A stretch of DNA of 64,000 bases, from NCBI RefSeq assembly GCF_007565055.1, contig NC_044553.1, positions 124,828,978-124,892,977 on the forward strand, in the 5' to 3' direction. The notes under the pieces are model-generated. The model searched no databases. It worked only from the letters and a program-made list of their open reading frames with translations, and was not told where the DNA came from. The position numbers and the translations under genes are program-made. Source of the DNA: Rhinopithecus roxellana. Lineage: Eukaryota > Chordata > Mammalia > Primates > Cercopithecidae. Shown piece by piece: positions 32,724 through 42,035 of the stretch; position 1 is the first letter of the stretch, and every line of letters begins with the position of its first letter.

Positions 32724-33265
32724 CAGTTAATTCTCATTATTTGCAGTAGTTCTATAAAGTTGCCTAGAACACTGAGTTAATCAAATACTAAACCCTTGTT
32801 GCCAGGGAAAATATGTACATATGTACATATCTCACACAGGTTATAACCTTAATTCCTAAAAACAACTCTTCCTGGTAGAGTACATTTTCTTTATTTACAA
32901 AAGAATAAAGAAAGTATAGAAGTGTTAAGTGATTTGCCTGAGGCCACCCCACTGACAGGAGCCAGAGTTAAGATTCAGACCTCCTCCAGTTGGCCCCAGC
33001 CAGAGCTTCTTACACTACCCTGCACTGCCCTCTACCATCTCTGCCCTCTGTCATCTTTGTATGAGAGCTGAAACCAGAAGACCGAGGGTCACCTTATTAG
33101 ACCTTAGCTTGGGATGTGTGCAAGGACCGGCAGATTTTTCGCTATTGTGTCTATACCCAGGAGCCACCTTGAAAGCTTCACAAGTATTAATTTGGGGATT
33201 ACAAAGACATTTAGCAAGTAAGTAAATGTGCAAATACGGGATCCACAAATAATGAGGGTCAACTG
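32724..33265. mobile_element. DNA transposon relic with inverted ends (Tigger-like)
   Basis: Left end CAGTTAATTCTCATTATTTG (32724) and right end, read on the other strand, CAGTTGACCCTCATTATTTG (ending 33265) form imperfect terminal inverted repeats. TA sits outside each end, as for Tc1/mariner elements. No transposase frame remains. A MIR-like piece (about 32885-32990, 'AAGTGATTTGCCTGAGGCC') lies inside. Confidence 0.72.
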
Positions 33266-34243
33266 TATTTGTAAGTGACTGCTAGGGTCTGTTTCATGGT
33301 AACCCCTTCCCCAGCATGTGGAATGTTTCTTTAGCTTCTTTGATAGTTCAATTATTTATTCATTCATATATTTACTAAGCACTTACTATAAGGCAGATTG
33401 CTTTAATCTGTGATGAAAAAGCTAGAGATTAAGGTCCTGCCCTGTGGATTTTATAGTAGAGTAAGAGAGACAGATAGCTAAGTTTGGAGCTCGGGGGAGA
33501 GGCCCAGGTTGGAACTAGAGATTCACTTGACCAAGGTGAAACCTGGTGTGCCCCCCCCCCACACTTCACATCCCCAGACATTCTTTCAGAACATTTCTCC
33601 TCTAGTCTTGTGTATAAACTCTTCCTTTTGAGCCTCTCTTCATTGACGCGTGTCAACCTCTACTTGTCTTTTGTTGATTTTGAGGCCACTTGCCCATGTA
33701 ACTGGCAGGATATTGTAGAAGAATCGTGCTGACTTGGTCTTTGAATTCTGATTCTGCTACCTACCAACTGAGCTACTCTGGTCAAGCTCTTGGACTTCTG
33801 AGCTGGTTTCCTGATTTCAGAAGTGGTGATATGATATGTTAGGCCCCGGTGGGTTGCAAGGAAGAGGCACACACATATCACATTTGGTGATGAGGGCTGA
33901 ATGTAAACTTGGATGGGAAGTCATCTAAGCAGCCATATTGTCTCTTGGCTCTAGTACTTTCAAAACATCCCACAAGATTAATTTAGCAGCATTTAGGATA
34001 GGATTTGAGCTCTGAAGACCTGCCCTCTTTTCCTTTGTTCGCCCAACATTTGTGTTTTGTAAGAGAGAATATCTGATTGGATGAGTGTGTCACCTTCTAA
34101 AAACAGAAGGTCCCTGTTAGGGAGAATTTTGAGCCACGTCATGTCCTTGGTGATTGACCAACCTGAGGCTCAACCTATATGTTGTCCTTAGCTGAAGCAC
34201 TGAGCCCTGGTCCAGTCACTTGTGGCCAAAGAAGGTTGGTTTT
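33266..34243. other. Unique DNA with a MIR-like piece; no gene
   Basis: 33735-33840 resembles a MIR in sense orientation ('GAATTCTGATTCTGCTACC', 'GGTTTCCTGATTTCAGAAG'). A C10 run lies at 33551-33560. Nothing coding is seen. Confidence 0.4.
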
Positions 34244-34522
34244 GGCTGGGCTCGGTGGCTCACACCTGCAATCCCAGCACATTTGGAGGTCGAGGCCGGT
34301 GGATCATGAGGTCTAGAGATCGAGACCATCCTGGCTAACAAGGGGAACCTCCGTCTCTACTAAAAACACACAAAAAATTAGCTGGGCATGGTTGTGTGTG
34401 CCTGTATTCCCAGCCACTCAGGAGGCTGAGGCAGGAGAATCATTTGAACCCGGGACGCGGACGTTGCAGTGAGCTGAGATCGTACCTTTGCACTCTAGCT
34501 TGGTGACAGAGCAAGACTCTGT

Positions 34523-34565
<43 letters not shown>
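34244..34565 (+). mobile_element. Alu with 12-bp target-site duplication and A42 tail
   Basis: AAGGTTGGTTTT at 34232-34243 and 34577-34588. The tail is a nearly uninterrupted A run at 34524-34565. Confidence 0.95.
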
Positions 34566-34567
<2 letters not shown>

Positions 34568-34588
34568 AGAAGAAGTAAGGTTGGTTTT

Positions 34589-35669
34589 ATGCATTATTGG
34601 TCATACAGATGTGTTACAGATATGCTTTTTGTGTATGCCACAGTCGCACAATAGTTGTATGACTGTCGCGTATTCACAAAGAACCCTTAGACAATTTCTT
34701 TAGAAGACAATTGAGAGTATCGCAGTCCTAGAGTTTCATGGCCTTCTGTCCAATTCAAATACGTATCTAATATGATCATAGATAATTGTTAATAAAGCAT
34801 CTAACAAGGTAATTGACACATATCAAATATTCAATACATCTCCCTTTTGGTATTGCATCTAATGTTATAGTGTGGTTATTTGTTCATGTGGCTGTTTTCC
34901 ACACTAGGTCAGAAGCTCCATCAGGGCAGGGTCTACAGTTTCATCTTGCTATCCTGGCAGTTAGTTCAGTGACTGATACATACTAATAGAGGCACAAATG
35001 TTTCAAGAGTTGAGGAATTCTCAATTCCTACTGAAAGAATGGGAGGATATAAAGGTTTCGCAGAGAAGGTATTATTTAAGCTGATTCTTTAAGGGTGAGT
35101 AGGAATTCTTACCAGTAACTCTGAGGCCTCATTCCGAGCAGAGACCAGCAGATGCAGGGACACAGATACAGAGATGGTGAAGTTTACTGAACACTCCTAG
35201 ACTAAAAAACAGAAAGCAAACAATCAAAATCAACAATTAAAATAAAAACCACCTAAAGAAAAAACTGTGAACGGGCTTGGCCAGAGGGCATATCATAATT
35301 AAGTTAACTATGACTGTAGACACTCCTTAATGGATGGAAGTTTTAGGGAAACAGCATAACATTCTCAGGTTGTTGGCAGAGCATCTAGAACAATATAGAA
35401 ATATAGGTATTGAATTCTGGGAATGATGACACTGTAGTGACATCTTTGACTTCTCTGTGCATGAGGCATGTACGTGTCACACATTGTTCAAGGGGCTGAA
35501 AGTCAGACTCTTCTCTAGGAGCTCATGGGCAATCAAGAGAGACAGATAAGTGAGCAACTGGTCATCATGTGACAAGTGAGGTCATAGAGATATGACTAAA
35601 ATGCCATCTAAACAAGAAGAAAGGAATAATTAGTAATATATGGAGTGCTGGGGAAAGATTTTTTAAATG
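34589..35669. other. Unique/old-repeat DNA; no gene
   Basis: 34905-35010 resembles an L2 3' end ('AGAAGCTCCATCAGGGCAGG', 'TTCAGTGACTGATACATAC'). The remainder is AT-rich with no assignable feature. Confidence 0.4.
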
Positions 35670-35949
35670 GGCCGGGTGCGGTGGCTCAAGCCTGTAATCC
35701 CAGCACTTTGGGAGGCCGAGACGGGTGGATCACGAGGTCAGGAGATCGAGACCATCCTGGCTAACACGGTGAAACCTCGTCTCTACTAAAAATACAAAAA
35801 AATAGCCGGGCGAGGTGGCGGGCGCCTGTAGTCCCAGCTACTCCGGAGGCTGAGGCAGGAGAATGGCATAAACCCGGGAGGCGGAGCTTGCAGTGAGCTG
35901 AGATCCAGCCACTGCACTCCAGCCCGGGCGACAGAGCAAGACTCCGTCT

Positions 35950-35992
<43 letters not shown>
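35670..35992 (+). mobile_element. Young Alu (AluYR-like)
   Basis: 'GGGTGCGGTGGCTCAAGCC', 'AATAGCCGGGCGAGGTGGC' and 'GCTGAGATCCAGCCACTGC', with an A41 tail. Confidence 0.94.
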
Positions 35993-35993
<1 letters not shown>

Positions 35994-35997
35994 AAGC

Positions 35998-36134
35998 CTG
36001 CTGGGCATGATGGCTCACACTTGTAATACCAGCACTTGGAGCGGTGGAGGTGGGAGGATCCAGGAGGATCTAGGAGTTCAAGACCAGCCTGGTCGACAGA
36101 GCCAGACCCTGCCTGTCTCTATATTTGAAACAAT
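35998..36134 (+). mobile_element. Alu left-monomer type element
   Basis: 'GCTGGGCATGATGGCTCAC', 'GGAGGTGGGAGGATCC' and 'CAAGACCAGCCTGGTCGACAG' span only one arm, then a CTCTATATTTG end. Probably a free left Alu monomer or a truncated Alu. Confidence 0.8.
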
Positions 36135-36141
36135 AAACAAA

Positions 36142-36149
<8 letters not shown>

Positions 36150-36178
<29 letters not shown>

Positions 36179-36459
36179 AGACGGAGTCTCACTCTGTCGC
36201 CCAGGCTGGAGTGCAGTGGCCAGATCTCAGCTCACTGCAAGCTCTGCCTCCCGGGTTCACGCCATTCTCCTGCCTCAGCCTCCCGAGTAGCTGGGACTAC
36301 AGGCGCCCGCCACCTCGCCCGGCTAGTTTTTTCTATTTTTTAGTGGAGACGGGGTTTCACAGTGTTAGCCAGGATGGTCTCGATCTCCTGACCTCGTGAT
36401 CCGCCCGTCTCGGCCTCCCAAAGTGCTGGGATTACAGGCTTGAGCCACCGCGCCCGGCC
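36150..36459 (-). mobile_element. Young Alu (AluYR-like) with 15-bp target-site duplication
   Basis: AAACAAACATTTTTT at 36135-36149 and 36460-36474. The antisense form of the monkey-type changes is present ('CCACCTCGCCCGGCTAGTTT'). Confidence 0.96.
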
Positions 36460-36474
36460 AAACAAACATTTTTT

Positions 36475-36929
36475 AATGAAGTGATATTTGAGCTCTCGGG
36501 AGTACTATACAAATATAGGACAGACTGAGGGAATGTATCCGCTTAACTTAATATTTTTTGAAATTTTATATTGCAAGAATAGTATGTATTTACTGCTATG
36601 AAATTAGAAAGAACTGATAGGCAAGGAGGTCTACAAAGCACTCCATGCGTCCACCATACTGAGGCAATGGTCAGTGCTTTGATGGATTTGATACTTTCTA
36701 TGGATATGCATGTACTCTGTATATACATATGCATAGTTAAATAGAAATGGTTACCCTGAATGGTCTGTTTATCCATTTATTTTTATGAAATCTCCGAAGA
36801 GTGCATTTGCTTTGCTCGAGGGAGTCTTGCTACATACTGCTATACATAATGAAAACTAAAAAAGAGGCAAACTTTTCAGCCTTGCAACCTTAAGGTGATT
36901 CAAACAGAGGCTTCCTCAAAGGCAGATTC
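36475..36929. other. AT-rich DNA; no gene
   Basis: No recognisable gene or RNA. Probably old LINE sequence linked to the L1 that follows, but not supportable by eye. Confidence 0.35.
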
Positions 36930-37720
36930 AGAAATGAACTCGGTGTGTGTAGGTGGTTGTGCTTGGCATTATTTTTTGTAATAGTATGATAGGGATGATT
37001 TCAGTGTCCACCAACAGGAACTGGTGAAGTAAACTGTGGTCCATCCAAATGATGCATACTGTGCAGCTGAAAAGAAGAATGAGAAAGACTCGGCTGGGCG
37101 TGGTGGCTCAAGCCTGTAATCCCAGCACTTTGGGAGGCCGAGACAGGCGGATCACGAGGTCAGGAGATCGAGACCATCCTGGCTAACACGGTGAAACCCC
37201 GTCTATACTAAAAAAATACAAAAAACTAGCCGGGCGAGGTGGCGGGCGCCTGTAGTCCCAGCTACTCGGGAGGCTGAGGCAGGAGAATGGCGTGAACCCG
37301 AAAGGCGGAGCTTGCAGTGAGCTGAGATCCGGCCACTGCACTCCAGCCTGGGCGACAGAGCGAGACTCCGTCTCAAAAAAAAAAAAAAAAAAAAAAAGAA
37401 TGAGAAAGACTCTGCACTCACGTGGAAGAACTCGGATAGATTGTGTGTGTTTTTAAAAGAAGGAATGGTATCGTATGTGTGGTATGCTACTTTTTGTGTT
37501 GAGAGAGAAGAGTAGAGTAAGTATATACCTGTGTATTTGCAAAGATAAATTCTGAAATGATAGGTAAGAAACCAATTAAAAGTGTTTGGCTGTGGAGGGA
37601 GAATAAGACTACGAATGGGATTTTGCTATATACTTTTATAGACAGCTAAATTTTAAATTTTTCTGAACTATGTATTTGTACACATTACCCTGTTAAAAAT
37701 AAGTGAATGAAGGAGTGAAG
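36930..37720 (+). mobile_element. Old L1 3' end, split by an Alu
   Basis: 'CAGTGTCCACCAACAGGAAC', 'GTAAACTGTGGTCCATCC' and 'CATACTGTGCAGCTGAAAAG' match the 3' end of L1 ORF2. Past the Alu (37092-37396) an L1 3' UTR-like stretch continues to about 37720. Confidence 0.75.
37092..37396 (+). mobile_element. Young Alu (AluYR-like) with target-site duplication
   Basis: AAGAATGAGAAAGACTC brackets the element (ends at 37091; resumes about 37396). 'GGTGGCTCAAGCCTG' and 'GAGATCCGGCCACTGC' present. Confidence 0.95.
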
Positions 37721-37881
37721 TGGGATTACGGGAAATAGCTAAGAAAAAAGGATCTAAGGGGCTGTCCATCTTTTTAATACCCAGTGGATATTAATACATA
37801 GCAATTGCAGAAAAATTGGAAGAGTAGTACCAGGAGGGTAGGGAGTCAGCCTTTCCTTTGTCTTTTCCTCAATTTCATACC

Positions 37882-38162
37882 TTTTTTTTGAGACAGAGTC
37901 TCGCTCTGTCGCCCAGGCTGGAGTGCATTGGCTTGCTGCAAGTTCCACCTCCCATGTTCACACCATTCTCCCACTTCAGCCTCCTGAGGAGTAGCTGGGA
38001 CTACAGGCGCCCACCACCATGCCCAGCTAATTTTTTTGTATTTTCAGTAGAGATGGGGTTTCACTATATTAGCCAAGATGGTGTCGATCTCCTGACCTCA
38101 TGATCCGCCCACCTGAGCCTCCCAAAGTGCTGGGATTACAGATGTGAGCCACCACGCCCGGC
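37882..38162 (-). mobile_element. Alu with internal deletion
   Basis: CAATTTCA flanks at 37870-37877 and 38163-38170. The segment between 'GAGTGCATTGGC' and 'TTGCTGCAAG' is shortened. Confidence 0.93.
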
Positions 38163-38257
38163 CAATTTCACAGATTAAAAAAAAAAAAAATACTCTGAGA
38201 ATAATAAAAAAAAATTAAAATTAAAATGTTTCCAGACCTTAGAAAATAAAAGGAAGG

Positions 38258-38538
38258 GCCAGGAGCAGTGGTAAATGCATGTAATCCCAGCACTTTGGGA
38301 GGCAGAGGCAGGTGGATCACCTGAGGTCAGGAGTTCGAGACCAGCCTGGCCAACATGGTGAAACTCCATCTCTACTAAAAATACAAAAAATTAGCCGGGT
38401 GTGGTGGCGGGTGCCTGTAATCCCAGCTACTCAGGAGGCTGAAGCAGGAGAAACGCTTGAACCCAGGAGGTGGAGGTTCCAATGAGCCAAGATCACACCA
38501 CCATACTCCACCCTGGGCAACAGAGCAAGACTCTGTCA

Positions 38539-38573
<35 letters not shown>

Positions 38574-38575
38574 AT
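38258..38575 (+). mobile_element. Alu with (AAAT)n tail
   Basis: 'GGCCAGGAGCAGTGGTAAATG' head. The tail has grown into about nine AAAT units (38539-38575). Confidence 0.94.
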
Positions 38576-38799
38576 GGAAGATGGGGCAGCTTTGTGTACT
38601 GCACATCCCAAAAATGGGCTGACTGACCTCAAGAGGAAAGGATTCAAGGTCGCTAGCATACATGGGATACATACAGGAGAAAAAAGGAAAAAAAAGAAAA
38701 GAAATCTAAATATAAATAAACAAAAACAACACTTCTCCCTGATTATAAAGAAAATCACATTCTTTGTGTAATGATTTGGATGACAAAATGTAGAGAAAA

Positions 38800-39480
38800 A
38801 TCTTTAATTTTTCCACTCAAAACATTCTGGTTCCTTTTTACACTTTTTATGCATGTAAACATTTTAAAAAGTAGAATCATAATACATGGTCTTTTGTCAC
38901 TGACTATATTTTAAGCATGTTTCTATGGGAGAAATATATCCTGGCATTATCACTTTTAATAGCTGCATGTATGTTAAGTGAATCGTTGCCACCCCAGAGC
39001 TGAATTTCCTTCTATATCATTGTAATGAACCCGAGCAAGGATTTTTACGCTGAATTCACAGGAGTAGAATATATGGAGAAAAATAATATAAAACAGTTTT
39101 AGGATTTTTCAAAGAAATCTTCAAATGATCCTGTAGGAAAATTGGTTGAGTGTATACTCCCACCAACAGGGACAGAGCTCCAGGTTCCCCCTTCCGTTCG
39201 TCATCTTTGCTGGTCTTTAAGCAGAACATCTCATTGTTTTCATTACATTTCTGTGATTTCTAGTGCTTCTGAATCTTTTTCATATGCTCATTGGCCATTT
39301 TTATTCTAGTGGGAAGGGCCGGTTTCTCCATTGCCCATTTTCTGCTGGAAATCATTCATTTTTTTCTGAGCTGGGATTTTTTAAAGATTTCTTTATAGGC
39401 TAAGGATACAAGCCTTTTATCTGTCATTGAGGTTACCAAGACTTTCTCCAAGTAAGTAATTTGTCATTTCCCTTTATTTT
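38800..39480 (-). mobile_element. Old LINE (L1-like) 3' region
   Basis: Antisense LINE text: 'TACTCCCACCAACAGGGAC', 'CATTTCTGTGATTTCTAGTG', 'CATATGCTCATTGGCCATTT' and 'GGATACAAGCCTTTTATCTG'. Inactive. Confidence 0.65.
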
Positions 39481-39606
39481 TTTTTTTCCTTTATTTTTTT
39501 GCGAGCCAACACCAAAGTCACATTTCACTTAATTTTTATCCCACTGAATGAAAACGTTTTAACTTAGTGATTTTAGTGGAAACAGGAGCAGGACAGAATG
39601 TAATAT

Positions 39607-39882
39607 CTAGATCTCACTCTGTCACCCCGACTGGAGCGCAGTGGCATGATCATAGCTACTGCAGCCTCAAACGCCTGGGCTCAAGCGATTTTCCCACCTC
39701 AGCCTCTCAAGTAGCTCTAGGACTACAGGTGTGTGCCGCCATGCCCAGCTAATTTTAAAATTTTTTTTTTGTAGAGATGTGAATTCACTATGCTGCCCAG
39801 GCTGGTCTTAAACTCCTGACTTACCCCCACCTTTGCTTGCCAATATGCTGGGAGTACAGGCGTGAACTACTGCTCCCGGCCA
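39607..39882 (-). mobile_element. Old Alu (AluJ-like)
   Basis: 'TCTCACTCTGTCACCCCGAC', 'GCATGATCATAGCTACTGC' and 'CTCAAACGCCTGGGCTCAAG'. The tail is lost. Confidence 0.92.
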
Positions 39883-40607
39883 AGAGCTTACTGTTTTTGC
39901 TAGTGGTATTCTTGGTATCTTTTTATATTTGAGGCTTTCGTGCTAGTGCTAAAGTATTACACTCACCATCTGAGGTTTACAGGACTTTTGTTTTAATACC
40001 GAACAGAGCAACCTGTTAAGTTTTGCATCTTTGCAAGTATACAAAATGTGCCTACCAGGACTCTGCTTTATATCCATTGAAAAGCAGGAAGTAATACAGT
40101 AAAACTTTGCCTGGCCAGAGGCATTGGAAGAATGGAGTGTTCCAGTTGAATTCTATTAACTTGGAAGGATGAAGGTGAAAACAATTCAAAACTGTAATTT
40201 CCTGTTGAATGCAATGTGAAAATATAGCCAGTGATTTCACTTTTCTTCTCTAGTAAGTTTGGACATTCAGATCTACTTGGTCTTTTATCATAGAACTCCT
40301 AGTGTGCCTGAGTCTTACATTGTGAAGATCCCTTTCTAAAACCTTAGATGTAAGAGGATATAAATGATACTGGATGAGATCAGGCTGGATGAGAACTAAT
40401 ACTTGTAAACATACTTTTCAGATGAAATCTCTGATTGCCATTCGCTTTCTATTTGAACTTGTAAAAATAAAACACATTGGCTAGGGGGTGGAAGTAGGAA
40501 GGAGATTTATGTCTTTTAATTGCATGTCATTGCTTCATATCGAGACAGAACATATAGTATCCCTGGCTTTGGACCTACAGAAGGAAACACATTTTTCTAC
40601 CTGCTGT
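39883..40607. other. Unique DNA; no gene
   Basis: AT-rich, short open frames only. Nothing assignable. Confidence 0.4.
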
Positions 40608-40778
40608 ATGCCAGCAGTTTCCCGAACACCTGGAGGGCTTATTGCAGCATGGATTGCTGGTCCCTACTCCAGAGTTTCTGATTCATCAGGTCTAGGCAGG
40701 GGCCTGAGAATTTACATCTATGACATTCTCAGGTGCTCCTGGTTCAGAGACTATATTTTTGAGAACCACTCTTATATA
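40608..40778 (+). mobile_element. hAT-Charlie relic (MER5B/MER20-like)
   Basis: 'CTACTCCAGAGTTTCTGATT', 'CAGGTCTAGGCAGGGGCCTG', 'AGAATTTACATC' and the end 'TTTGAGAACCACT' match this short non-autonomous transposon group. The 132-codon open frame across it is incidental. Confidence 0.7.
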
Positions 40779-41159
40779 CTAACTGTAAATTGTAGAACTC
40801 TAGAAAAAAGCTTAGTTTGGTCTGGGATAAGAAGCACACAGGTAATGGAGCAAATCATGAAAAAGTCAACCCTTGATCCCAGGTAGCAAGCACGACACAG
40901 TGACAGAACACAATTCTTGGTTTTCATGATTGCAAGTCATAGCCAAGTATCAAGTGAGAAATGCAGTTTCATTTGCAGGGCTTAGAGAGGCCAGGTGATT
41001 CTAGAAAAATAGGATTTAGTGATTAACCTCATGAGAGTGGGAGTTACTTATGTCCTTTTCCTCTCCCCCATCACTTAGCATTTAGCCTTACTTTAGAGGG
41101 TCCTGTATGTGTTTTAAACTTGTAAAGAACTTTGAGTGCTTATTAAATGGAAAGCTTTC
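40779..41159. other. Unique DNA; no gene
   Basis: No assignable feature between the hAT relic and the GT-rich microsatellite. Confidence 0.35.
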
Positions 41160-41206
41160 CGTGTGTGCGTGTGTGCGTGTGTGTATGTGTGTATGTAGGT
41201 ATGTAT
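41160..41206 (+). repeat. GT-rich microsatellite
   Basis: (GTGTGC/GTGTAT)n next to the tail of an antisense Alu. Confidence 0.9.
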
Positions 41207-41489
41207 TAAGAGACAGAGTCTTGTTCTGTAGCCCAGGCTGAAGTGTAGTGGCACGATTTTGGCTCACTGCAACCTCTGCCTCCCAGGTTCAAGGGATTCT
41301 CCTTCCTCAGTCTCCCAAGTAGCTGGGATTACAGGCACCTGCCACCATGCCCAGCTAGTTTTGTATTTTAATAGAGACAGGGTTTCATCATGTTGGCCAA
41401 GCTGGTCTTGAACTCCTGAACTCAAGTTATCCACCCACCCCAGCATCCCAAAGTGCTGGGATTACAGGCATGAGCCGCCACACCTGGCT
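41207..41489 (-). mobile_element. Alu
   Basis: 'AAGAGACAGAGTCTTGTTCTG' to 'GCCACACCTGGC'. Confidence 0.94.
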
Positions 41490-41764
41490 CAAAAGCTTTG
41501 TGTTTCTAAAGATATTAGACATGTTTCTTGTTTTCTTTTTTGTTTGTTTTTTGTTTTTAAAAAAACCAAAAACCCCTTAACAATGATGTAGGAGAATAAG
41601 AGAAAGTTTTTTCAAAAAAGAGAAATCATTGTGATTATTTATCTTAGTGGAATGTTGGATAATATAGTCTGCTTTATCAATCATCAAGCACACTATAAAA
41701 TTTCCATTTTAATAGCATTTGTACCTCAATTGAGGTAATAAAGTTTTAAAGTTTTTAAAGTGAA

Positions 41765-42035
41765 AGCCAGCCCCGCCCCTCTCCTGGAGTGGGCGGGGAC
41801 AGCAGTTGCATGGGCGGCTTTCCTTGTGACATCACAGGTCCGTCATGACACGCTGCTGTCTGGCCACGCCTCCTTTCCCTTGCATCTTTCTCACTGACCA
41901 ATAGGCTTGAAGCATTAAGGCCACGCCCCTATTCTGCATTCTGGTGTGGCCCTGGTTACGCCTCCTCTGGCTCAGTCACACAGCTACCTGGTAGGTGACT
42001 GGAGGTGTATAGTTGTCCTCGCCTGGATTGTGCTG
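41765..42035 (+). promoter_or_regulatory. GC-box / CCAAT / CRE-like promoter of the golgin gene
   Basis: GC-rich stretch directly upstream of the first golgin exon. GC boxes lie at CCCCGCCCCT (41771), GGGCGGGG (41791) and GGGCGG (41812). A CRE-like palindrome TGTGACATCACA lies at 41825-41836, a CCAAT box at GACCAATAG (41896-41904), and GC/CACC-type boxes at GGCCACGCCTCC (about 41862) and GGCCACGCCCC (41919). No TATA box is seen. Motif positions are direct observations. The promoter role is inferred from position. Confidence 0.65.

Noticed and set aside
40488..40886. 132-codon plus-strand open frame
   Set aside because: Most of it lies over a hAT-Charlie (MER5B/MER20-like) relic. No coding evidence.
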